Below, one piece after another: positions 49,440 to 62,265 of a stretch of 64,000 bases of DNA. The notes beneath the pieces are model-generated. The model searched no databases. It was not told the DNA's origin and saw only the letters and a program-made list of their open reading frames with translations. The stretch is from contig VSJF01000003.1 in NCBI GenBank assembly GCA_009739215.1, positions 248,001 to 312,000 on the forward strand. Direction: 5' to 3'. Positions within the stretch are counted from its first letter, which is position 1, and every line of letters starts with the position of its first letter. Origin of the DNA: Floccularia luteovirens. Lineage: Eukaryota; Basidiomycota; Agaricomycetes; Agaricales; Squamanitaceae. Made by a program: the position numbers and the translations under genes.

Positions 49440-51869
49440 GTTATTAGAGCTTGGAGGTTTGAACTTCAAGACATGGTTTGACAATCATCCTTTTATACAT
49501 TCACGGTGGACCTCCAAACAGCGACTATTCATCCACATTAATAAATATTCCATTGCAGTTGCAGACCTAGACTTAACCATCGGTCTTGTGGTGACCATAG
49601 CACCCGTGCTGAGAAAAACCCGAAGCTTGGGCGTAACGGGTGCACTTGATAGAAGTTGATCCCACAAACAACCCCCAAACAACATATATTGGGCCGTACT
49701 TTTATCGAGTCATTGAGGTACCGTTTCCCTTAATTCCAGATTGCTGGCTTATAAGATGAACAAGCTCTCGAGAAAACGCTTTGTAAATTGTATTATCTTC
49801 CGGAAACTAGCATTCAGGCGGTACGTCTTGACAATAACGGAAGCTGATTGCCCACATAGTTTGACATCCAAGGTGTGCTTTTGTTTACGAGCCAAGTCAG
49901 GTGTTGATATTCAGGTTACGGCTACAACATCATCCCGGTTTAATAGCGAACAGCAGACATCTGCCAAGTTCATGCTTGCTGAAGATCATAAAGCATCAAG
50001 CTTCAAGGACACATGCTAAAATCACCCGTGCATTGTCTGGAGTACAAAATTATGTGATATCTCCATACTGAGGCTTTTCACAAACATGATGCATCCATGA
50101 CTATGACTATGGGTGCAATTGCATGCAAGGTCTGCACCTCACGAGACCGAACGGTGGTTTTGTGCCATGTTTGCCCCGTCAAAGTGAATGATAACGAAAG
50201 ACGCCCCTGTGTCATTGTTACCAGTAGTGCTGTTGCAGAGAAGGATTTGTTCTCTGAAGAAATTGATATGGTGATGGTTTCTTGGGGAACAAACCCCCAT
50301 AACCTACACACGGTTAAATGGATAGGTGAATTTTAAATATAGAAAGCATGGTTCATGGCCCCATATATTGCTCATAACTCAGATGTGATGTTGTTCAAAC
50401 TGCAATTATTCATTAGATCTTCTTGACTGAAATTTCCGGAGCAAAGTGACCATCGTATGCTTCCTCCCAGGACAATTACTCATGTTGCGATGAATTGCTA
50501 CGTATCAACGGAACATTTCAAATCATCACTTGCTCTGTTGTTTTGGCTTATTCCTTCTGAACCTCTGAAACATTAACTAACTGGGAAACCAGATAGTATT
50601 GTCTAACCAGCAACTAGAAATTCCTTGATGTGATAGTTGGAGTTTCAAAAGTGGTCCATATGCATAGAATGGCGGGGTTGCCGAGAACACTGGTTTCGAA
50701 GTGCTTTTTGTGGTACAGCACAGCAGCGCAAATTTTGGGCCATTGCACCACTTTACGTCTGCCAAGTTAGAGAATCATATCTATCTATTTGATAAGAACA
50801 CTTGCAGTAACTAGACGAGCCCCAAAGTTTGTTGTTCAGTCAGCTTGTTTACTAGTATTATATGCACGTAGCTTATTTTCCGATGCTCTTGGAATTTCTG
50901 TGGTGTCACGGTAAACCTGAATTGGATTGGGTGTATGAAAAGATAATCATTCTTGAGTAGGTCCTGCAAACTGGTCTATACTCGAGCTGTGGTTGATCAT
51001 CCGTCAGTGAACACAAGCTCAACAATGCCTTCGTCATCGTAATTGTTTAGAGTAGTACGAGAGAATTCGGGACCACGTGCTTTAGAATTGATAACAATTT
51101 ACATTATCAGTCCCTTCACGTATCTTACGACCATCATCATTACTTTTAGTTGATAAATTGAAACATGGTTGTGTTTCAAGCCCGAGATACTTGTGAAGCA
51201 GGTCCTGCCTACACCCTTATCAATCTTACTTTTAGCTTTTAAGCTTGTTTTCCAAATTTGGACCAAACACTTAGTGAGCTACTTTTTGTAAATTTGTCTC
51301 GCGCACAGCTCTTGCAACCATGACATTACCAAGGTTTCACTTTTTTTTGTCTTACAGTGTTCCTGGTGTGTGGTCTCGACAAGTCAGATGGTTATCTTAT
51401 CAAAGCATGATTCGTTCACCTAAACTAGCTCATCAGAGATGTATCTTCATCTTTCTGTGGTACCATCCGGGGGTAGTACCCATATTGTTTGTTTATCGAG
51501 GCTATGTAAAAGCTTGAACCATTTTGGCTATTCTCCCATATAGACTTTCAAAGCACGACGGGATACAGAGCCACAAACTCCTTAAAAATGTCATTTATGG
51601 ACCTATTCACTACCCCCCCTCAAATCCCTCCCTCAGAAAGGTATGTCAAAGCTCTTCACCCCATTGTGCACCTGCGCTTTGTCTTGAACTTGAATTTTAC
51701 AGATTAGTCCCTGGTTGCGCCTGCCTTAGTGGCACGGCTTGAGCCACTAATATCGACTATAAAGGGTGTTGTTTATGGGTTAGAAATGAGGGAACCCTCC
51801 CCATTGTTCATCCATAATCCCCTCTAAGTCCGTAAAGCTTTTGCTGAAGTAAACTCCCGAAGGACGATA
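49440..51869. other. Intergenic stretch, no gene seen
   Basis: About 2.4 kb. Small open frames overlap on both strands (for example near 50080-50336) with no motif. A TATA-like element near its right end belongs to the next gene. Confidence 0.45.
51757..51764 (+). promoter_or_regulatory. TATA-like element upstream of orphan gene
   Basis: CTATAAAG lies about 106 bp before the ATG at 51870, a plausible core promoter distance. Confidence 0.4.
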
Positions 51870-52816
51870 ATGTTTGGCTTTGAGGCCCTTTGCAAGGGTA
51901 TATTTTCGTGGCCTGCCACAGCGTGTTCTCGCTGGACGAGATTTAGAAAAACCTACATCACTCCACGACCTATCCTCCCCACGACTGTTATCGATAGTTC
52001 GCCCTACGGCTTCTACACCATGAAGAGAACTCCCAGCCGCATTTCTCTAACATTGCTCTCATTCTCCCGTCGCATAGGGATCTCATATAAATCTATTCAA
52101 TCGAAGTTCTCTGTATTTCTACGAAAGTCTTCAGCCCCGTCGCAACGATTCGAGAAGGAGCAACCTATAACATTTCTCAAAAAGCTACGACTCGACAATC
52201 CTTTGGACGCAATAGCTCCGCTGCCGCAGAATGAAGCCTACTCTATGGATGGTCTGACGATGACTTCTGCGGTGTCAGATTCAGATAAGACCCTTTTCGA
52301 AGATGCAATGCACATTAACTATAAGCCTCCCAAACTTGATCCAAAGGAAGAACAGCCTGTGTGTAACATTTCTATTTTATGCAACATTTTATTGATTTGG
52401 CATTATATAGATGGTACGTAAGAGAGGGAAGATTTTAGAAAATATCGAAGATTTTGATGAAGATAATGCCAAAAAATATGACACATATAATGCTCCATGC
52501 TCACCTAAAACCAGTTACTACCTCCCAGTTGACGCCCCCAGGCGTCCCTCCGAATCCCAATACAGTTATAATGACCCAAAATACTTTCCTTACACTATGG
52601 CCACCTCAAATCCTCCTCCTTGGTTCCACGAGAAAGGATTCGGTTATCTTGTATTTGAATCTGAAGACACACCCGGCCTGTGCAAGTAGGTGTTCTCGTG
52701 ATGCTTCCAGTTTGAAATTGGATTTGACTGTTTTTTTCCTTAGGGTTCATCATTGCATGCCCTGTTCTCAATGCGATCCTCATTTCAACGAGAAACCACT
52801 CCGCTTTCCATTATAA
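51870..52816 (+). CDS. Orphan protein with C-terminal Cys/His cluster
   Basis: Three exons: 51870-52358, 52411-52685, 52744-52816; 837 nt, 278 aa, phases consistent. The first 100 residues are Ser/Arg/Phe-rich and basic, the centre is acidic (NIEDFDEDNAK) with Pro/Tyr-rich parts (KTSYYLPVDAPRRPSES, FPYTMATSNPPPWFHEKGF), and the end is CKVHHCMPCSQCDPHF, a compact set of four Cys and three His that could bind a metal. The Cys cluster spans the second intron, so it is visible only after splicing. I do not recognise a family. It might be a lineage-specific nuclear or mitochondrial protein; no stronger statement is possible. Confidence 0.65.
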
Positions 52817-53745
52817 TATGTTGTGTATATATTCATGCTGGCATTATATTAACTTACCATATACTACTTATATTACAAGTGTATGATCAAAACATATATG
52901 AACTCTCCCTGTTCCCTTATCTGACAGAAGGAAAGATACCGTGATAGAACAGTATTCAAGGTAAACTGAAGCCTTCTTCCCCTCTCCTCATCCCATCATC
53001 GTATTTTTATTCTTATTTGCATATCCACACTACTATTATTTTGCCCCCTCATTTCCTCTATCTCATTTTCACTTTTCACTTTTCACCTTGCATTTTTACC
53101 TCGTAGTCGACCCAAAACAAAACTACTCGTATTTGCATACCCTACGCCCCGCCTCTTATGCAGGCCACCTTCACCGATTTAACTCGGATAATGTAAAGCA
53201 CACAACCCCACATTAGAACCTCTATTTCATTACCTTAGTAGCAACGCATGTAAAGATCTCCCTAGGGCAACGCCCCAATGATCATGTTTCCGGATTTTTT
53301 TAAAAAAAAATGGAGCCTTGATGTTCATTGAATCCTCTCGTTAGCAGCCGATTCATCTTGGTTTGTGCAAACTATGTGTATTATTTGTAATGGAAAGATC
53401 CTTCTTGACGCCTTTCTTCACCTGACCATCTTCAAACCCATGCCTCACAGGTCATATGAACGTTTTTTTAGACAGCTTGTGACAGGCTGCCCAGCCAATT
53501 GGGGCATTATCCGAATTGACCGTTCCAAAGGCTATTACACCGTATGTTGTGAAAGATGATCGCATAGCAGGGTGAGGGGCTGGATGGTTTACCCGCGAAA
53601 AGGGCACCCAGGCTGAACCGTACTTATGAGAGGTTGCTGATGTGAGGAAGGAAGGATAGGAATGGTATTAATTAGCGTTATTATCGTTTCTTTAACTTTT
53701 CGCGTTATATGACCATGAGGTTATCCAGATAACGCCAGCAAGATC
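52817..53745. other. Intergenic stretch between convergent genes
   Basis: About 0.9 kb with CT-rich sequence around 52980-53100 and an A-rich run near 53305. No gene seen. Confidence 0.4.
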
Positions 53746-54700
53746 CTACAATCCCTCTTCCGACTGCAATGAGGGTTCTATAGGTGACAAAGGTTTGCGA
53801 TGAACAGAGGGCAATTGAGCGGCAGGAGATAAGCTAGCATCTGTGGTGTTATACTTGGAGGTGTGTGCAACAGAGCCAAGCAGTTGGAAGGGAACGGGTC
53901 ACGGTTGTCGACGTTGTCGTTTCACTATGTTGTTTTGTGTAGCTCTTACGTCGTAAAAAAATATGATTATCCCAACAATAATGATTAACGCTGCGATGCC
54001 TCCCACGACACCTCCTGCAATTGCGCCAACTGGCATGTTATGGGTACCCCTGGACCCCGTTGACGATGAAGATGAATTTGAGAAGCTAGCAGAAATCCAC
54101 GACTAATCAATATACATCATATAGCGTATACAACTGGGACTCACATCTCTCCAGCAGATGGCTCTTCATCTTTGACATATATTACGAAAAATGGGGTTTG
54201 AACAACAACTTTTTCTGTCCTTAATCATAGCCGGCGTAAGAGAGAGTTCCATGACAGCTTGTATCACAAACTTACAGTAAACTCAACTATTCGGATAGCA
54301 TATTGCAAACTGTTATGATAAGGCCAGATATATTATCAGTGAATGACGGGAATGAGTACGAATTTGCGACGGACTTGGGGGGTACATATGGCACTGTCAG
54401 ACCAAGCTTCATGTCGGGTACCAAGTGAAGTTCATATGTGAGATCAAAAGCCGTTCCATTGTCCAGGTTCACAAGCTGCATAGCCAAATCCGGAGGGTCC
54501 CCAATCTCTTCAGTAAGATCGACTTTGCAAAAAATGGCACAATTTTATCAAGGCAAATTTTTCGAAGTAGAGGTTTGTCGTGATCTTAAGCCCAGGACAA
54601 CACCATGTGTAGAATGTCAGTATGATTACCAACCTAAATTTGTGGGTTATTTGTAAGTCTCATTTCGTTTCAGTGTCAAGTGAGAGGCGTTTTTTACCAA
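53746..54700 (-). pseudogene. Broken paralog of the single-pass membrane protein
   Basis: Segments equivalent to the intact sister gene at 55521-56686 are recognisable in order: TWCCPGLKITT near 54600, DLTEEIGDPPDLAMQLVNLD, LVPDMKLGLTVPYVPP, then after introns EKVVVQTPFFVIYVKDEEPS, a Ser-rich linker, and the membrane segment NMPVGAIAGGVVGGIAALII near 54030. The frame breaks at a run of six A (plus strand) at 54529-54534, at a run of seven A at 53955-53961 (one more base would give the positively charged stop-transfer LRRKSY) and at GGG 53896-53898, after which the tail SKYNTTDASLSPAAQLPSVH continues to a stop near 53746. The first exon could not be identified. Either a decaying pseudogene or a poorly resolved sequence. 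Confidence 0.6.
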
Positions 54701-55520
54701 TATATTCAATCTGCCAATGGTGAGAAGTGGAAGAGAGGTATCCGTCCCGTCGTGCCCACTTTGAACTCGACCATCTTAAGAGCGATGCCCGTCTGTCATT
54801 GTTTAACATAAAGATCTATATCATGCATGTGGATAGCATAGGAAGCCAATGTGAAGAAAATGTGACTTTGTCATGCACGGCCTCACCAGAAATGGTCCCA
54901 GTTGAGGCGTATAATTGTAAGCGCTTAAAATACAATCATCTAAAGACATTGTCAGCATGCTTTGAGACTTGGCAGATCAAGCTTAGATGATCAGGAACCC
55001 TGGATAGGATCTAACGAATTGGAATATCCCCGGCAAGTTATATGATAGTACTAAGCCTAGGACGGGTATGAATCAGTAACTCTCTTCAACATATATATCT
55101 GTTGCTTACGAATTAAACATCAGAGTCGCAAACAATGTTATGTTGGCGCCAACCTTGAAGGTCTTGACATCCCAAGCACATCAACGCATTACCACCAGGC
55201 ATCATATCACGCTCCTTGTTCGAATATCATAGACAATATCTGAGCTTGTGAGAATTGGGAAAATGATGCGAATATCATAACCAAGTTAAGAGTAGCTCGC
55301 GTCTAGAAGACGAAATCATTGATCAAGAGAAAGAATCAAATGCGATATGTAGTGTATAATTTATGCGGTAAGTTCTCCCACGATTGCTAAAATATAAACG
55401 AGGGTTGAGTGGGGGTTGAGACAGTCAAGAAGCATCAGAAGTAAGTAGTACAACGAATGAAACACCAACTCCTATTGATCTTAATTGTTAATACAGAGAA
55501 TACTTGATTTATTTTTATTT
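54701..55520. other. Spacer between the two membrane-protein paralogs
   Basis: About 0.8 kb. It should contain the missing first exon and promoter of the broken paralog, but no signal-peptide exon could be placed confidently. No other gene seen. Confidence 0.35.
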
Positions 55521-56686
55521 TTATGGCCTGATTTGAAGGTTTTCTTTGCTATCAGAGTTCGATTCTGTATGCTCTGAACCGGGCACTTTGTCCACTGTAT
55601 ATGGTGCGGATGATTCGGAATATCGAGATGGTTCGCTGGAGACTATGGATGGGGCGGAAGGCAGAGAAGTGATTGAAAGACGATTGACACTCCCTGTAGG
55701 GAGCACAATTGATTTATTTGGGCCACGCTTATGGGAAATAGTAGTAGAAGTCGGAGAAGGTGCGACGAATGGTGAGACTTCTCGGGCGACGTCTCCACAA
55801 TCACAGCACTGAGCTAATGCCAATCTTCTACGCCGTAGGTAGAGGTAGGTGAGTGTTCCAATGACCAGCGCTAATGCCGCAACACCACCAACAACACCTC
55901 CTACAATCGCACCAACGTGATTACTGTGGGTTGTAGGTGTGTTGCTAGATGAATTAGTGGCAAATATGTTTCTGGAATCCGCTGTATATGCAGGATAGGA
56001 ACTAGCGCCATACCCTTCAGCTGTTTTCAACTAAGGATGATATAAACTACAAAACTTACTGATCATCAAAGAAAGATCCGGCGAGTATTTCAAAAGGTGC
56101 CGATTCTGCAACACAATTTCCAACCCTTGATTCGGGAGATTATAAGGCAACTCTATAATGACCAACCCTTATAAACTTACATTGAATCAATCATTCGAAC
56201 GGTATAATGCGGCCTAGTCATGTACGTGTCCTCCTCAGCAGCTTGACAAGAAAGTAGCATATAAAGATTTTGACTAACGAAGGAGGCACAAACGGCACTA
56301 GGAAACTGATCTCCATGTCAGATATTAAGTTTACTTCCTTATCTATGAGATAGACCATCCCGGTGTACTCGTTAACAAGTTGCATAGTCAAATTTCGAGG
56401 ATCCCCGTTTTCTTCCGTCAGGGACACTGAAACGAATTGTCCCTGGGAAACTTGACCAGTAGAAATTCCATTTGTAGATAATTCTGGTTTTGTAGTGATT
56501 TGGAGGCAAAGACAGTTCCATGTAAGGAATGTTGAGATTAATACTATAAACCTGTAAATTATGCAATGAAAACAACAACGGCTTCAGCCTGAATACCCTG
56601 ATAATGAAGGTCTAGTACTTACCACCAGGGAGAATACATTGGCCAAAAGTCAAGAACTGGGGGAAGAGGAAGAAGATCCTGACCAT
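55521..56686 (-). CDS. Single-pass membrane protein with signal peptide
   Basis: Five exons: 56686-56623, 56543-56275, 56233-56181, 56125-56060, 56001-55521; 933 nt, 310 aa. The start MVRIFFLFPQFLTF is a signal peptide. The outer part includes SLTEENGDPRNLTMQLVNE and ISFLVPFVPPS, then a Ser/Thr-rich stalk (SSSNTPTTHSNH), a Gly-rich membrane helix (VGAIVGGVVGGVAALALVIG) ending in the stop-transfer LRRRR, and a Ser/Pro-rich cytosolic tail. This layout is common among agaricomycete cell-surface proteins of unknown role. Splice sites were chosen for phase; the third-exon acceptor could be 3 nt further in. Its paralog lies immediately downstream on the same strand, so a tandem duplication is likely. 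Confidence 0.75.
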
Positions 56687-57534
56687 AATGGTCAGGAATG
56701 AAATCACAGTCCACTTAAAAGGCGCAAATACAAACCCACGCTACTGCATCAGATTCGAATCACAGTTTAAGTTTCGTGTTTCATGCATAACCAGCTAGAA
56801 GTCGATTGCTACAAAAAAAAGTTAAATGCTGTTGAGCCTAGAGGAAATTACCACGAATGACAATGAAGTACATACGGGGTCCGAGAATAAGTAGGCCCGT
56901 TCACGATACGATACGATAAGCTAGGGAGACATTAGTGTAGTTAGTCTCGGTAAGTTATCTCGTACTTACCATGAGAATAGTACTGGTGTCATCAATGTAT
57001 ATTTTTAGTATGTATGATTCCAAATCACAGCGTGGCTTCTTCTGGACTTGATCAACACAGACTTTGAGACAGAGAATCAGGATTTGAATGATGATCCATC
57101 ATTTGTGCACATATTCAGAGTATTCGCACTGATGATGGTGTGATGGACTGATATCTGTTGATGGCCATGATTTTGATGCGAAGACCGGGCGCACATTTAC
57201 CCGGGGCTTCCCTTTCGAACTTCATTATTATGATTAGCTTGTGAGGGCGGAACCCTTTGGCAGCGTAGTAGTCGTCAACTGTACAAGTTGCTGCGTTTCA
57301 AAGGGCCCTTTCTTCGCAATTCATAGGATGAGAATAATACTTGTACAAATACATGCTTTGTTTCAATAAGCAACATATACAACGACAGCGTTAGAGGCCA
57401 ATTAACCTAAAAAAAGAACCAAATCTAAACTCGTATAATATCTGCAAAGCAATGTGATACTTCTTTGGGGGGGGATTTATGTTCACAAAAAGAATACCCT
57501 CGCCTTTGATTTCCCTTTCCACATATCGTCAAGA
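56687..57534. other. Intergenic stretch, no gene seen
   Basis: About 0.85 kb between the membrane protein start and the HSF stop, both on the minus strand. It must contain the membrane protein promoter and the HSF 3' region. A run of nine G is at 57467-57475. Confidence 0.4.
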
Positions 57535-59750
57535 TTATTTTTCCTTCCTTCGTTTATTTTTTGTAGGCAACGGATTCGACGCCTGCATCGATCCGACTGG
57601 TGATGGTACTGGCTCTAGTGGTGGGGAAATCAGACCCTCAAGCTCCGCTACTTCAGACTTTCGTTTGCGTCCAGCCGCTGCTGCCATCTCTGGTGACACA
57701 TTAGCGAGATTCTGTATAGGTGAATCAGGGTGATCGACTGAAGTAGGCACTTCGTCGAGGAATGCCGTGGATGCCATATCACCAAAGTCGACATTGTCGT
57801 GGTCCTGTAATGTATTAAAGAACGAGTCAAAGTCAAAGTCCTGTGTCGCAGAGCCGGGCCCAGAACCAGGGGCAGTTTCTGTTGATAGTGGAATATGCAA
57901 GTCGTCCATTGCAACTTCAGAGACCGGCGTGTGGTTAGAACGTTGTGCCCCAGCCCCGCCATTCTGGTTTAGCGTCCCACCATCATGAGTATTAAGCAAG
58001 TTGGGATCCAAGCCAAAGGTTTGTATGAGTGAATTTATACTAGAGTTGAGAGCGCTAACGTCTTTATCAATATCTTCAGCGGCCTGCCACTGTCGTTCCA
58101 TGCGTTGTTGACTTTGTGGTGTGTCAAACTGATCAAAGCTAATGAGTCCTTCAGATGGTACAGGGGGTAGCTGTGGAGTTGATTGGAGAAGTGGGGGGTA
58201 ATATTGTGGGTTTGGTGGATTGGGGGCGGAGAAATCGAACAAAGGGGGTTGATAGGGAGTAAGGTGGGTTGATTGTGTGGTGTTATTGTTGTCAGGTGGG
58301 TCGGTAATAGTTTGTGCGGCTAGTGATGCAAGGAGTTGTTGAATTTGGATAGGGGTGAGATGGTTGAGCATTCCACGAGGATCAAAATCCATGGATGCAG
58401 ACTGCTGTCGAGCGGGAGTAACTGAATGATCAATGGCATGTGTGTCGATCGATATCTTGGTCTTCTGATTTGTAGAGGGGGTGTCTTTCGGAGGAGGGTC
58501 AGACTGTTTATTGCCATCTTCCGATGCAGGTGTATTGGAACTGAACGGTGTCAGGTTAGCACTATCATTGTACAGCTGGGATGTGTCTGGGACGGTGGGA
58601 GCATCTGAACGAGCAACAGAGGGCGCAGGGGAAGGCGCTGAGCGTGGCGTGTCGATTGAGGGGTAAGCTGATATGAGAAAGCCTTCTTGTTCATGGGATT
58701 CAAAACCGAAAGGACTGTATGACTCACATAATGACACCGGAGATGCACCCCTATAGAACATTTCAGATCTATCATCACCATCATCATTCCCAAACTCCAG
58801 TTCAACAATACCTTTCCCCGCTGGATCACGCTTTGCATCTTCAATCATTAGCCGCGCTGCCCTCAACCTTGGAACAACCGCTTTCTCATTTTGTGACTCG
58901 ACTTCATCTTCTTTATGTGTCGCGTGACTTCCGAAAACGCCAGCAAGGAATTTGACGATTCTGTTAATCGTATCCTGTTGTTTTTGATGCTTCGTGCGGG
59001 CTGCCATCGCATCTTGCCATAACAGCTGGTTTGACCGCTTCAGTTCATTCAACTCTGCCGAAATCGTAGTTTGATGTCGCTTTATCGCAGCAATACCATT
59101 AACTATTGAATGAATGTCAAGTACCTGGCCGGACTGGACGTTTGCAGTTGAAGGGGAGGGTGCATTGTTGCCTGTAGACTCTCGAACATCCATAGACACC
59201 TCATCACCAGGTTGTGCGATCGGTTTCTTCCTCTGAATAAAGCAAAGAAGGTCAGGCTGACCACGGTGAAAGTTATCATGAGCAAAGTTCCAAAACTCTG
59301 TATCGTTGTCGCTCCTCAGAACACCTTGCTGTAAGTGAGGGATTTTGTGGAATCCATACATGTTCAGCTGTCGTACAAAGGAGCTGAAATTCCGATGTTT
59401 GAACCAACGCCCAAGCACCTCATGAGCGAATCTTTCATGGTCGAGAACTGAAATCGAAACAAAAGTCAGAAAATAGTTTTGTAGATGATTTACATTGCTT
59501 TAAGAGCCATACCAATGAAAGAATCACCAGCATCTGACCAACGTATGAGCTCGTCGTTTTTTGGGTCGTTAACCATCCTGATTACCAATATTGTCAACTA
59601 ATGCTGTAATCCTGACCTTATCAAAGGGAAACGCAACTCGTATAGCTTTTGAAGAAATGGTGGAGCAACCTGACGTGTTGCTTTTGAGATCTGACCGGAG
59701 CCGGCCAGTCTATGGGGCCTTGAAAGAGCGAGCTGTTGAGAAGTGGCCAT
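57535..59750 (-). CDS. HSF1: Heat shock transcription factor (HSF family)
   Basis: Three exons: 59750-59638, 59577-59513, 59447-57535; 2,091 nt, 696 aa, intact. The winged-helix DNA-binding domain covers roughly residues 27-125 with QVAPPFLQKLYEMVND, IRWSDAGDSFIV, EVLGRWFKHRNFSSFVRQLN and MYGFHKIPHLQQGV, the residues that read heat shock elements. A hydrophobic heptad (trimerisation) region follows at about 160-235 (HSIVNGIAAIKRHQ, IVKFLAGVFGSH). The C-terminal half is Ser/Pro/Gln-rich, suited to activation, and ends in a basic stretch KNKRRKEK. The length and layout fit a fungal Hsf1 rather than the response-regulator type Skn7, because no receiver domain is present. Both introns cut the DNA-binding domain. 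Confidence 0.95.
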
Positions 59751-59920
59751 AATGAAAGACTCGGAAGAGTGTAATCTTGCAGAAGCGCTGTAAAGACACT
59801 ATGTTTTCTTTTGTTTAACTCTAAAGGTAAAGACAAACAGACTAGCTGTTTCATCACTCCTTTCGTCATTCCATGAAGGGTATTACACTGATACATGACA
59901 ATGGGTATACGACAACGCTT

Positions 59921-62265
59921 TTAATACTCCCGCCTCAACCTTCGATTTTCTTCCCTCAATCGCGCGTTTTCTTCCCGCAGCTCTCTCAAATCCCCCACAT
60001 ACTCGTCCATCAGAGTGCGCAGCTCCTGGCGCCACCCTCGACCCATCCGCACCATGTCAAGATGCAAACCCATCATCTGTGCTTTATTCTCCTGCTGAAA
60101 GTCGAGCATTACATCCTGCACAATTGTGCGTAAGAGGTCGTGCGCAGAACCAGTCGGTCGCGCAGGTGATGGAACCCATGACTGGGGCATAGGTTGTCCA
60201 GACCCGCTGCTGGGAAGAGACGGTCGTCGGGGAGAGATTTGCATCGAGAGCGAGCGTTCTCTCTCCCTCTCTGTTTCTTCCTGATCATGTTTCTCGAATT
60301 CTCCCTCTGTGAATCCAACTGCCTTCCCCTTTCCTTTATCTCTTCTCTGTTCATTATCCCCATCTCTCAACCAAGCATCTACCTCAGGCGTCCCTAGACC
60401 TAAAACCCCTCGCCCGTTTGTCTTCCCTTTGAATGGCGTGATAGGACCATCCTGTACGTCGGGTAGGTCTGGAGATGGGGTTCTACTCCGTCCCTTGCTA
60501 TTTACTGGAAGGGATGGTACAGGCGGTACAGGCGATGAACTACCCCGCATGCCAGACTTTGCACTGGACGCACTTGAGCCAGGGCGAGAAGCAGATGACG
60601 TAGCTCTTGAACGCGTAGAGACCCTATCAGACCCTGCGCGAGAAGCAGACGAAGCTACCCGTGGTCGAAGAGTGGCAGCTTGTGACTTCGCTTCCTCTAT
60701 TTTCTTCAGAGCTGTGGCGGTATCCTGTACAGCCTCGCTTGTTGTTGATGTCTTCCTTATTCTTGAACTTCCTGTTGGGACTGTCCTTGCACGACGTGGA
60801 GCTTGTGCAGCATCGTTCGTCTTTGAGGAAGGTGAAAGAGTAGTACGCGCACTTGAAGCTGAGACTCTATTAGCTGCGAGGTCAGTTTTAGGGGATGCGA
60901 CAGATTGTCGTCGTGTGGGAGGCAACGCTTCTTTCGTCACTTTCTTGGCTGGTGTAACGTTCTTTAACGTAACCATCTCCACTAGCAGAGAAATCAGACA
61001 AAAAAGTCATACAAGGGTAGTTGCCAACATACCAGATATATCTTCCACACTACGAACGTTACCCAGAGGATCTCGCACTGGGGAAAATACCTTCTTAGCT
61101 GGTGTAGTAACGCGTGTTTTTTGTCGAGCCTCGTCTGGCTTCAATGCTGTTTTCCGAGACATAGGAGACGCTGTTGGGGCAGCCTTTGTAATTCGAGACC
61201 CTACCGTAGTTGTATCTTTTGCTGCAGACTTTGTCACTTCAGATGTTCCTTTGGTTTTTTTCTATACACAATATTAGCCCAACTGCCAGCTTACAAGGCT
61301 GAACATTTTATTTACCTGAACATTGATAGTCTGGATCCTATCGCCAGCCTCACTAATGACAGTGGTTTTCGGGACCTTGTCCAAGGAGCGCAGGTCCATA
61401 ACAAGAAGCTTCCCGGTTTCAGTGCCAATATATATTGCTGCACCCTCAGGTGAAAATGTAATGGAAGTTAGGGGGACCTTTAAAGTTAGAGTTCTGAATA
61501 GCCTATATTTCTCTCAGAGGAGATATCCAATAAGGAGTAAATCACGCACCCTTTGTCTTTTTCTAGATCAATTAGTCCAACATGACCACTGGAAGTTGCA
61601 GCGGCCACCAAAGTCTTACTAAACGGACTGCATGCGATAGCAGTTATATCACCCGAAGAGTCATTGAGCGCGATGACTCTAGCAGGCCCAGAGGGTCGCG
61701 TAGTGTCATACACGAGTAGCTGCTTTCCCGCACCCAAAAGAAGCTTCGTCCTGGAGTGTGGATGAAAAGTACATGCGTTGATGGTCTGGTTGCCTACTTG
61801 CCCCAGTCCTCGTAGAACAGTATGAGAGCTAAGAGATATATTGTGCACATGAGCTGAATTCACGGATGTTGAAGCCAATAATGACGCGTCATTGGACAGG
61901 GAGAGAGCGGTGATGGTGGATTTGTGGGTATCAAAAGTTTGTGCAATCTTCGGCGAAGAACCAAGTTCAAGGACATTGACTTTGTCTCCTATAGCCAAGA
62001 TAAGTGTTCCATTATCTTTACTTACTACAGCCGATATTGCTTCATCGCCCGAATGCTCATACACGTCTACTATTGAATTGAGCTTAGGGTCATATTTGTG
62101 AACAACGCGGTTTGACGCGACATAGAGGACTGTGTTATCAGAAGACCACGCGCTTGCGTTTGGAGTTTCGATGAGAGAGATACAAGAAGGAACTGAAGAA
62201 GGAGCGCGCTTGAGTAGGGAATGGTCCAAAGTGGTTATAGCGTGCGGTGTTGTTATTGCTAGCAT
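59921..62265 (-). CDS. NEDD1-like WD40 protein (gamma-tubulin complex targeting)
   Basis: Four exons: 62265-61550, 61502-61316, 61261-61033, 60981-59921; 2,193 nt, 730 aa, intact. Residues 1 to about 300 are WD40 repeats (SSDNTVLYVASNRVVHKYD, ALSLSNDASLLASTS, SPFSKTLVAAATSSGHVGLI) and end with TETGKLLVMDLRSLDK, a segment typical of NEDD1. A long Ser/Arg/Thr-rich basic linker follows, and the last 70 residues form a helix and coiled coil (HDLLRTIVQDVMLDF, LRELREENARLREENRRLRR) like the gamma-tubulin-binding end of NEDD1. By homology it would recruit gamma-tubulin complexes to spindle pole bodies and spindles. The ATG at 62265 is the first in frame. Divergent from the transporter gene. Confidence 0.82.

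Noticed and set aside
60309..61277. 322-codon plus-strand frame
   Set aside because: Antisense shadow of the basic Ser/Arg linker exons of the NEDD1-like gene, which has clear exon phases on the minus strand.
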